Source: Hyalella azteca
Lineage: Eukaryota; Arthropoda; Malacostraca; Amphipoda; Hyalellidae
Length of the DNA stretch: 64,000 nt
Direction: 5' to 3'
Assembly (NCBI RefSeq): GCF_000764305.2
Contig: NW_025944103.1
Location: 1 to 64,000, forward strand
Shown: positions 51,846 through 62,000 of the stretch, piece by piece
How the letters are laid out: each line of letters opens with the position of its first letter
Numbering within the stretch: position 1 is the stretch's first letter
Program-made: the position numbers and the translations under genes
The notes under the pieces: generated by a model
Told to the model about the DNA's origin: nothing
The model's input: only the letters and a program-made list of their open reading frames with translations
The model's database searches: none

Positions 51846-52212
51846 ACCTGAGGGAGACCCTTGGAGGGCAGCAGCATCACCAGCAATGACAAGGATGGAG
51901 AAGATGACTTCTTCAGCAGCATCACCGCATGAGTCGCAGGTCACTGAAGTCCAAGACACAGAACTTAGTGAAGACATGGCTGGAGGCCAGCTCGAAAGAG
52001 GTCTTGACTGACGTTGCATTCTTGAGTGAGCAGGTGTTGATGGACCTGTTCGTTATGTACAACGCAGCCATCTCATCCAATGCTGCAGTTGTGCGCCTGC
52101 TTTCCATAGGCAAGGACATCTTGAGGGTCAATTGAGTAATAATAATAATGCAAATAATAGTTAATTATTTACATTATTGAGAGGCTGATGTTCATCAAGG
52201 GTAACTACCCTT
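51846..52212 (+). pseudogene. hAT transposase C-terminal (dimerisation) remnant
   Basis: The first frame reads NDKDGEDDFFSSITA, then a stop or shift. From 51929 it continues to VKTWLEASSKEVL and DLFVMYNAAISSNAAVVRLL, the hAT dimerisation block (usual pattern: YN..LPSSA.VERLFS). The remaining LSD..FE.L block is decayed, with only FIKGN-like codons left at 52191-52205. It starts exactly where the duplicated block C ends and carries the part of the protein that follows the fragment at 41835-42044. Confidence 0.8.
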
Positions 52213-52219
52213 GATGAAC
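52190..52219. repeat. perfect inverted repeat, 14-base arms
   Basis: GTTCATCAAGGGTA and its exact reverse complement TACCCTTGATGAAC are separated by AC. One arm is the end of the hAT coding remnant, so the other probably arose by foldback copying. Confidence 0.8.
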
Positions 52220-52489
52220 TCGATTGTATAATCACCTCGAGGAGATGAAGGGCAAGCCAGAGTAAAAGCAGTGTGTAACCCTGCTTCTACCTGTGTGCTT
52301 TTGTTACTTCATATTTCTTATTCGTTTGATAAACTGTATATTGAAGATCAACTACAGCTTAATTTCATTTGTTCATTTAATTATTTATGTACCCCCCCCC
52401 CAATTTAAGCCAAAGCAAAATTTATATACCTAAAGTTAGTGGTTAGCGGCAAATTCAGCTAAAAATTTCGGCGGTTTATCGATTTAGCG

Positions 52490-53090
52490 CAGTGGTTCCC
52501 AAAGTTGGCGATATCGCCCCCCTGGGGGGGGCGGTGAGGCAAAAGGGGCAATAGGGGGGCGGCAGTCCGTGAATCGAAGTCAGAAGTTTGAATCGAAGTC
52601 ACATGCAGAACATGTGTTGTGTACATATGTGTGCATGTGTTGTGTACAAAACAACACATGCAGAACTCCGACTCTAATAAATTTTCACGAGCTAAAAATC
52701 ACCGTTTGGTGGTTAGGAATTTATATTCAAAATTTCGTTGGAATCTGTTCAGTAGTTTGGAAGAAATTCTTTGATCACTGTGAATTTCGGCCCATATTGC
52801 CATTTAAATCCCGAATGAAGGTGAAATTTAAATTTTTTTTTCACAAGCTAAAGATCACCGTTTGTTTCTAATGAATCGTGTTCCAAGTTTTATCGAGCTA
52901 CGTTCATTAGTTTGGGGAATATTCCTCGGTCACTGAATTTGGAGATTGGCCGTGAGACCGGCTGCGAGTGAGGCCGTAAATTTGTCCGAGCCTCAATTTC
53001 TAGTGCTAAAACAGGTAAAACTGTTAATAAATATATTGGTTTACTAAATGGGGTTCTATTTGTGAAATACACATCTGTTTTTAACCTTTA
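52490..53090 (+). mobile_element. hAT-like end and decayed element body
   Basis: At 52490 a typical hAT end begins: CAGTGGTTCCCAAAGTTGGC, followed by a C-run and G-run foldback. It is preceded by ATTTAGCG. Inside are two diverged copies of a roughly 156-base unit, each containing TTCAC(G/A)AGCTAAA(A/G)ATCACCG (from about 52684 and 52841). I could not find the opposite end before the similarity to copy B resumes at 53091. Confidence 0.55.
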
Positions 53091-53109
53091 ACAAATTACT
53101 AGTACACAG

Positions 53110-53140
53110 GTGTGTTTGGAACCGTGGTATATGCCAACCA
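53110..53140 (+). pseudogene. relic of the start of exon E2 in copy D
   Basis: After AGTACACAG, the bases GTGTGTTTGGAACCGTGGTA resemble the start of E2, which lies intact at 53238. It corresponds to the relic at 46267 in copy B. Confidence 0.5.
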
Positions 53141-53237
53141 TGAGTGGCCGTTGATGTTTACAAAGGTTATTCTCAAGCAAACAATCGTCGTAATATTCAT
53201 ATTGAAACTTGTTCATCAGTAATTACTTGTTCACCAG

Positions 53238-55557
53238 GTATGTTTGGACCCGTGGTACACACCCGCCTACAACTCGTGCCTGATTTACTCGTTTGGTGTC
53301 GGCAACGACATCACATTTGAGAAGATCATGTCCGACCTCTGGGGCTGTCAGGTCTTCCTGCACGACCACACTGTCAACCATACCCACGTCAGGAATACTA
53401 ATTTTAATAACTTTTTACATATATGTTTCAATGTAAGTGAGGGCCAAAACTGGTTTAATTAAAAATTCAGGTCTTGAAAATGGCCATCATCTCACACAGA
53501 AAATGTATTTTGAAATTATTATAGGCATACGGTTCTCAGTGAAACAATAGAAGCAGATCAATGAATAGATTTGAGATATGGAAATGAATTGTAAGATTTC
53601 GGCCACAGGATTTCTTCGGGCCTCGCCACGTCCACCGGCCGTGGGGCATCGCCAACGTCAGCCACGTCGACGACGACGGCCGGACGTTGGTGACGTACAA
53701 AGACGCCCTCGCGGCCAACGGTCACGTCGGCGCCCAGGTGCACTACCTCAAGATCGACATCGAGGAACAAGAATATCATGTTAGTGCAACTTGTAAGAAG
53801 TAAACAGTGAATATTTTGTATCGTGAAAATTTAAATTTAGGTAATAAAATTCACAAAAGCCAAACTTACGCAAAATTCATTACGTGCCGAATTCAATAGC
53901 TGCCACAAGTTGCTGCACTACTTTTTCTGATGGAATATATACTGTACACACAAGATATGATGTAACGATTATTCAACCTTGCAATTCATGAGTTCGCTCC
54001 CAAAGCTGTCAGGCTAGGAGGCCAAAAAATACACCAAGGAAATTCATAAGCGTTGTTATGTCGAATTGTTTGTATGTCATCCATAGGTTTTACCTAACAT
54101 ATTTGACTCGGGCTTACTGGAGAACGTGTGGCAACTACACATGGAGATCCACAACTTCTGGAGGGAGTGGGAGTCATCTGAACTGTATATCCAGCGCAAC
54201 AAGGTTTGTGCTAACAAGTTACATGGATTCGACAAGACAAAATTAACCGTAATTTTTTCCAAGCCCTGCACGCTTCGGAAACTTTATTTTTTGACTTCGA
54301 AACCTTCAAACTTGAACTTTTTGCACGGTTTTCAGACCATTCTGGATTATATCAAGCTTAAAAATGAAGATATGAAAGGTATGGCAATCGATGTCATTGG
54401 CTCGTAAACTAACATCCAACATCCGGCCTCCGTTATCAATTGAAACTTGTTTCCATAAGTTCTGTAAAAATTTTACAAGAAGAACAATGTTATTGGTTGG
54501 GCAAAACTAACGAGTATAGTTATACATGGGATTTAGCATAGCATTAATCGGCGCAGATGATTAGGCTGATCAGAGCTAACGTATCGCCGATTCTTACCAA
54601 CTAGTACTTGACTTACAACCTGCTTAAACGAGGAGTGTGGCCAGCACTACGCAGAAATATTAATGTCTATTGGGAAATATAATTTTAGTAGACTTTATTA
54701 TTTGGCTGATGGAAAGCTCCTCCATACTGTACATATAGCCATGCATCATACATAAAACCATGCATCATTGAGAGTATACCTTGTCGGTGCCTCGCTGGCC
54801 GTCCGTTTCACCGATCGATAACACAATCCAAGAAGTGCTGTCTCTTGGCTCTCCGTTTTCCTTATTTTAAATTGATATGGCTTCTGGTAATCGGTTCTGA
54901 ACCCAGATTAAAGAAATTATCGTTAAGGTAATATCCAAGGATTTAACTGTGGGTCTTTCTGAGGTTGTCATGAATTCTTCTGCAAGTTGCTCTAAAAATC
55001 TTTATCTCCTAGGACTAGGATTCCTTCATCCTAGCTAGGAATCCATAAAAACGATGCCTTTACAGTAAATTCCTAATTTATGGAAAGACTTGAATCGCTT
55101 TTCCCACGACTTCCTACATTATTTTCTAATCATTTATTTGCAAGTGGCCAGAAATTAACTTCAAATTCGAGATGGACCACCGAATGCCACAAAAATCACC
55201 ACAGTTACGGTATTACGGAACTCAAATAATCTTTCGAAAAAAAAAAATCGAATCCCGTTCGCCTTATTTACATGAATTTTTGTGGGTTGGGCATAATTTC
55301 ATGAACGTGCACTTTAACATCGGTTAGAACAATGCAAGCATTCAGGTGATTACTTTTACATACGTTGTCATTATTGACAACTCGCGTACGAGATCCTAAG
55401 TGAGCTGGAGGACGTAGGGTTCCGGAGGGTGCGCGCTACGGTCAACAACTTGCAACGCTGGATAGATGAGCCCGAGTGGGGAGGCTGGTGCTGCAGCGAC
55501 GTGCTCTGGGTCAACGAGCGTATACGCAACCAAGCATTGACTCGGGATCGACTTTGA
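53238..55557 (+). CDS. METTL24-like methyltransferase, type Y, copy D (no anchor exon or E1)
   Basis: Exons: E2 53238-53387, E3 53609-53779, E4 54087-54203, E5 55381-55557 (TGA). E2 and E3 match copy B almost base for base and keep IYSFGVGNDITFE and LKIDIEEQEY. E4 is VLPNIFDSGLLENVWQLHM. E5 reads YEILSELEDVGFRRVRATV then WCCSDVLWVNERIRNQ and ends at TGA. The type Y anchor exon and E1 are absent; similarity to copy B starts at about 53091, inside intron 1. E5 should begin at 55381 by alignment with copy A, but the two bases before it are AA rather than AG. The in-frame AG of TACGAG, 12 bases inside, is a possible substitute. With copy B's anchor exon to E4 this E5 would complete a type Y protein of about 320 residues. 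Confidence 0.75.
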
Positions 55558-56329
55558 CAGCTCTAAAATCTACGGGAAATCGTTAAAATTTAATATTAAT
55601 CGTGATCTAGGGGAACAATTAAATATTATATTAAATAGAAAACGGACTTCCAATCGGTTGGGGATTCGGCTCAGAGAGAGTATATGAATTGGCATGAGAT
55701 AAAATGAATTGTTGACCTACTTCAGGCATAAATGAGATCGCTTCTTCTCTGTGATGAACTGATGACATCTTATTACTGGTAAATCTGACAGTGTGAGCGG
55801 TTAAAAATACACGAGCTTTTCAATATGTATTCTGAACATAATAATAGATTATTTCTGCTCAATTTAAAAGTTGGCTCAGTCTCTTCTTTTCAACAGTCAT
55901 TCATTATAGCTTCTAGCTCCAATTTCCGTGTCAAGGCCTACAAAAGTTTTTGCCGTCAATACTCATCTTAAGAAGGTAGATCAATGCAGAGTACTTATGA
56001 GAAAGATAACATTTTATGATTACATTCAGTTATGACTTACTCAATTACAAATATTGACTGAATCTTGAAGCGTTGATATATTGATTAATATTTTAGGCTG
56101 AATAACTCATCATATATAAGAAAACTTTATCAGCTATATAATCGCATGATCAAGTTATCCGTTATAATATGATGTATGTATTCATGAATTTTTAAAATAT
56201 CAGGTCTTTGATTAATTTCAACATATTTTCGCCAAACTTCATTTGAATCATACAGACAGCATCGGTGCATCGGTGTGATATGTGCGTTCATAGCTCGACT
56301 ATCACAAGGTTGGCCCCTTGTGGGCCGGA
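55558..56329. other. gene-free interval after copy D
   Basis: AT-rich. It should include the 3' UTR of copy D, but I see no AATAAA close to the stop. Nothing else is supported. Confidence 0.5.
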
Positions 56330-56585
56330 CAGACCCGGACAGCTGTCGGCCTGACAGACCCGGACAGCTGTGGGCCGGACAGACCCGGACAGTTATGGAC
56401 CGGACAGACCCGGACAGCTGTGGGCCTGACAGACCCGGACAGCTGTGGACCGGACAGACCCGGACAGCTGTCGGCCTGACAGACCCGGACAGCTGTGGAC
56501 CGGACAGATCCGGACAGCTATGGGCCGGACAGACCCGGACAGCTGTGGACCGGACAGACCCGGACAGCTGTGGGCCGGACAGACC
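56330..56585 (+). repeat. 25-base GC-rich minisatellite, about 10 units
   Basis: Ten units of CAGACCCGGACAGCTGTGGG plus CCGGA-type ends, and a partial eleventh, form a strict 25-base period. Units differ at GGCCTGA/GGACCGGA/GGCCGGA and in a few single bases. Because 25 is not a multiple of three and no unit contains a stop, long Arg/Asp/Gly-rich frames cross it on both strands. These are not genes. Confidence 0.95.
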
Positions 56586-58883
56586 ATCCTCGCTTAAATC
56601 GCCGGACGTGTTTTATCAGAAATTCCCCACACGGAACACAGAGGAAAATGTTTTCATTTAATTTTAATGATCGTTTACCTGTACAGAATTACGGATATAA
56701 AGTTAGTTTTTTATCTTTCGTAAAAAAAATCATATTTCTGCTAGGACAAACTTGTCCTAAAATGACCACATTTTCAATATCGTTCGTATTGAAAATTGGT
56801 TTAATTGTAATTATTATTTTTAATTATAATCAGTGCTTGTAATGATATTTATTTGTCTTAATTATTATTATGGATTGTATTAATTAAAATTATAGATCTA
56901 GAACTCTGATTTATCCTTATTCAATTACTCTAAGCATCTTAAATGCATATTTTAACTGTAGAACAGCATTATTGGACCAATGATTATTTGTCTTCCCCAG
57001 ATTTAGTAAAGCTTTTGCAAAAATCTATGCAATTTCACAAACGAAAAGCAAAATTGCAAATGAACGTGTCATTCGAAATAAATTAATTAATTGAATTTTG
57101 CATTAGTTGAATCAATAGGACATGCTTGTTGTCCAAATTCCTGTTGTTTATATTATTACATAATTATGATTTTCATGCGATACTCGTTATCACGAGAAAA
57201 CATGATTCTCATGCTCAATATTAATAATTAATACGAATAAAACGGAACACGAACGACAATATGTACAACATTTCCGATGCAGTCAGTAGTGAAATGAAGA
57301 TTCCTATCAAATAAGTATACTATATCACTTTTTAAAATGTTCTTCCTGGGAACCCTTGCAAGGCAGCATTCAACGTAAACGAAGACGATTCAAGTTCCAA
57401 AAAGGCCGCACATATTTCAAATTATCCTCCGCTAATTTGTTCTCTTATTGTCGCAATCTTTCTTTTCAACAATCGCAAGTTCTTTGCGATTGCTGAAAAT
57501 TCTACAGTTTGCGGTCGTTAGCTCTGCCGCCATGACACTCGAGCATATGATCTTGCTGTGGCAGGTAGACTTTCTAGTAGACTTTCTCTCGAGATCATAT
57601 GCCCGCTTTCCCGGCGCCGATTGCGAGGCAGAGCTTGCAACTCGACACTTTCTCTCATTGCATTGAATAAACATTGAGTTTCTATAAGGCTTTTCAAACC
57701 TTTTAGTAAAGACAATTAAAATATTTTTTGCCTTAGTCTCTATTTAAATATTTAACTGAATGTAGTATTACGGGAAATGATTGGGCTTACTCTGTATTTA
57801 CTTCATTACCGGTATTTGAAATTATTTCATGCAAGATAGTTTATTTGTCAACTCAGAATCCTAATTATTTTAATATAAGTAGGAATAAGAAAAATAAAAA
57901 TTACACAATTATCTTAAATCAAACTAATAGGTACTAGCAGGCGCAATGCAGAAATGAATTTGATTAAATTCTTTCAGTCACAATAGTCAGTTCAACTTGT
58001 ATAAAATGATCAGCACATAAGGAGTGAAATTTCGGTTTCATTTACCTTGTATGAAGCTGTGACGTTGATGGAATAAACAAAGAGATTTCTTCAGGTGAAC
58101 ACGGTCGCTTTGGCGACTGCATTTGACGAGCAGGGAAGCTTATTTTATACGGCCTGCCCGACGTAGAAGGCGGCATTCGAGCGCTGCTCTTTAGCAGGGT
58201 TGGTTTAGGTTTTCTACAGTAGTAACTTTCGTCATAGAACTCGTTTATAATGTGGAAATATTTATTGGTTCAATTGAAATATAGTTTTAATTGAAAACCT
58301 ACGACAGAAAAGTTAGAGATGTTATAACAGATACACATGTAAATGCGGTCTTCTAGTGAAGGAAGTTTCTAAGTACTCTTAATAAGTTTGCACAGGCTAA
58401 AGGCAGGAGTTATAGTAAAACATTTGAAAAGCAATCAATCTATACTATATTATATTTGAATTCATTATTATCTCACAAAGTGCATCTTGAAGAACAATGT
58501 TTTATCTTGCGATTTTAAATCTGACTTTTATGAGCATGTTGCCCCACCAAATCCATAACCAAGTTTATATAAAAAACGTTATTCCCAATGTGACCATACA
58601 AATACTATACATATAATTCATGCTCATAATCTTAATTATTGACTTAAGCTTGATATCCAGTTAATCGGAAGATATTCAGAAGCAGATCATCTTTCAATAT
58701 CATACATCTTTCAATATCGTAGATTAATTCTGATCCCACGTTTACAGTTTATTTAGAGTATTACATAGTCTATGCTTAAAAAATTCTGAAAATGTTTTAA
58801 TTTATGTACGTTAAATATTTCCAGCAATTAATAGTATCGAGCTCATATACTAAATATATTTGCTGAATTTGTCGAGGTTTATA
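56586..58883. other. gene-free interval upstream of the serine protease
   Basis: No supported gene. A GC-richer patch at 57430-57715 is open in several frames without motifs. It contains an 11-base inverted repeat (GCATATGATCT at 57543-57553, AGATCATATGC at 57593-57603) around a tandem TAGACTTTCT. A second GC-richer patch lies at 58095-58205. Confidence 0.5.
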
Positions 58884-59037
58884 AAAATATGTAATAGATT
58901 TCTCACAATCTAATCCTTATTTCAGTACGTTATAGTTCGTGCGTCGCTCCAAAAGTTTGCAAAAAATATGTATTAGCTTTCTCACAATCTAATCTTTCTT
59001 TTATGTTGTTATACTTGTAGTTCGTGCGTGGCTACAA
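58884..59037 (+). repeat. tandem duplication just upstream of the protease start
   Basis: Two diverged units of about 75 bases lie here (58884-58953 and 58963-59037). They share AAATATGTA.TAG.TTTCTC, ACAATCTAATC and TAGTTCGTGCGT. In each unit the TAG before TTCGTGCGT follows a pyrimidine-rich run and looks like a splice acceptor, so the pair may be alternative 5' UTR acceptors or a duplicated promoter-proximal segment. The second unit ends 14 bases before the start codon. Confidence 0.7.
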
Positions 59038-59051
59038 ATCCTTGATACTCG

Positions 59052-62000
59052 ATGTCGTCACAAGCCATCTGGTGGATGCTAGCCGTCACGGCAGTGGCTC
59101 TCTTATCATGTGTCTCTCCTGCCGCTCTATCCGTCCAAAACTTCGGTGAGCTTGCAAATTAATTAATGTATCACTTATAGACGATTTTTTCTAGGAATTT
59201 TACTGGAAGTTACGGATCTTTAGTTCACAGCAGGATTTTTTATCCAACACTTCAATGAAACGACAAAATATTGATAAAAATGCATATAACCTATAGAGAA
59301 GCAATAGATAAAAAGATATTTGAGTTATAATCTTAATGATTTATTTTATAATACTATCATAAGATACCATCAATTAGTATTTTTACACCGAGTAGAGACT
59401 CCCGAAAGAGGAAGAACTAAGATACCCTAATTCATAACGAAAATAAAAGTGCTTTTTTTTAGAGCATTTGTTGTGACATTGGTTGAAAACCAGTTGGAAC
59501 CAGTGTTGACATTTGCACCAGTGACATTTGTTGAAAAATGAAATGATTTAAAAAATTATTGATTTTCTTTTCCAAATTTTACTGATAGAATAAAAATTGA
59601 CCATACATATTTCTCAATTGCCGTGCACAGGAGAAATGGACGTCGATTTAGACGTAGAGAGCGAACGTGCTCAGTTCAACAGCACGTGCAAGTGCGGCAA
59701 AAAGTTCACGCGCATCGTCGGCGGTACCGAAACTCAGGTCAACGCATATCCTTGGCAAGCAGCGCTCTTCCACAAGGATATTAACAGCATTGTATGTGGC
59801 GGGTCGCTCATTACCAATCAGCACATCCTCACAGCTGCACACTGCTTCGCTCCTGAGGTGAGAACATAGTTGTAAAAGATCTTATTGGACGACATAAAAT
59901 CCTACAGTTTAGAATAATTGTGCCAGCGTCCATAACAGGGACATGTCTTTCCCATCTCGATAATTGTAATATTTCTGACTTGTTTCACGAAGGTAGAAAA
60001 CAGGTGCTAGGACCAGGTCTATCTTGAGCTGAATTCGATGCTTAGAAGCTACTGCCCTATCGAAATTCGAAGACCTGTCAGCCGCTGGCACACGGACGCC
60101 CCAAGTTCTTATGGCAGGGTAAATTAGAAGCTCTATATGTCCGCTTTAGGTTCCGGTTGCCGTAGCGAAATAAGCGCCGAAATGGAATCTTGTGAAATTA
60201 CTCGTCGAGCTTGGGGCGATCGTGGGGCGCGCGTATTTGGTACCTGATACGTTCGGGACAGACACGGCCGAATATGAAAAATGCTTTCATTCAAAAAAAT
60301 GCATTTCAATCACTGTACAATATATATATATGCAGTCTATATTGCACTACTCGCTCAGTTCTAAGATCAGAGCAGTCTACCAGAGGCTCAATTTCATGCA
60401 AAGACGTTTACAGCTAGTAACTATTATGACATGGCGTGGTTAGGAATGAGGGTAATAATCGCAAATAAAAAAAATTCAATCGATACATCAAAAGGTATCC
60501 CTGATTCGAGGTAATGCAAGTCAAGCCAATTTCTCCTATTAAATCCATGTATCCTACTGAATGAACAACGTTGTGTTTAAAATAATCGTTGAATTATTTG
60601 CCGTTTCATGTCATGTAACTTTCGTCACATTAAATTTCTATTGAGAAAACAGTTCTGCAAGGGCCTTGAATTTCTGCGTTTATTGACGAAAGATCACACA
60701 ATAGAACGGAGCAGCGCATGTTAATCTTAACAAAATCTAGATACGGCACTAACTTGGTTGCAGCTTTCAGTTGTTCACAGTTCATAGCAAGTGAGGATCT
60801 TTCTGCATCCATCGTCGGCTGCTGCAATGACAGTTGGTATTGACTTTCACATGTAGTTCTTTACAAGCAACTAAGTTATCAACTGCACTCTAAATTCCTG
60901 GAGAGACAATCAAATAAATAGCGAAATAAACGATAGTTGTGGAAATCCCAAATCAAATATGTTGCTCACAGAGAGGCTCCTTGTAAAGTAAATAGTTCAT
61001 AAGCTATCTTCTGCTTGAGCAATAAGCTCAAGCATGCAGACATATGCCCAGAGCTGAACAGTTCTTTGGTTGAAGAAACCATTCGTCTAGCAAAAAATTT
61101 TACCGGGGTCTGAAAATACTGCTTGCAAAAGGCCTCAACGATCAGTGAGTCTGATTCGCTGTTCCACACGTCATTGACACGTAACGTGAAGAAAATCACG
61201 TTACAGCGTCACAGAAAATTTTCAGATCACTACTATGGCCCCCGGGTTCGATTCTGGTTTCATATAATAGCAGTTTATTTTTGCAGGTTTCATATTTTAG
61301 CCAACCATTTCGACGAAAATGGTAATGCGAGCATATCCCGAGGATTGACAAATAAAGATTTGATTATATAAAAATAAAGGGGAATATTACTCCCATGCTT
61401 ATATTAGAGGCTTCCAATATTGGTTGGTAATTTTGGTTCTTGAAGAGGTAATACGGAAATGGGACATAAGAAATAGAAATCATAAGGTAAAGGAAACATC
61501 AGTAAGAGTACATTGTTAGTCATAGAAAAAGCATGGCAAAAGCATGTAAAAAACAAAAACTGAAAATTAAATCCAAGTATGAGAAATGAAAAACGAGATC
61601 GTGTGAAAAATTGAGATCGACTAAGATGTAACAAAGTTAATACAAATAAAAAATATACATAGTTCATTTTACGATTATATGATGTTTGTGCAGACGCCTC
61701 TAACAGCAGAGAATATGGTGGTGCACTTAAGAGATCACGATCTCTCCAATCCATCGGAAACAAATTTGGTTGAAAGATACGCGAAGACAATTCACATACA
61801 CAAGCACTACGACCGGCCCACCATTCAAAATGATATTGCCATAATACATCTCAACAAAACCGTACCAGTGAGTCGATTTTAAACCTTTGGGTTGTTCTAT
61901 GACCTGTATATTAGTAGCTCAAATTGGCAGGTTTATTATTGTTTCTAAGAGATTATTGAATATACACATGACTTAACTTAAATTCATTTTGTTTTACATA

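Noticed and set aside
56275..56661. 128-residue open frame across the minisatellite, and the minus-strand frame at 56393-56587
   Set aside because: A 25-base repeat without stops is open in all frames by construction.
61404..61790. 128-residue open frame on the minus strand
   Set aside because: It lies in intron 2 and exon 3 of the protease on the opposite strand, is AT-derived and Phe/Leu-rich, and has no motif.
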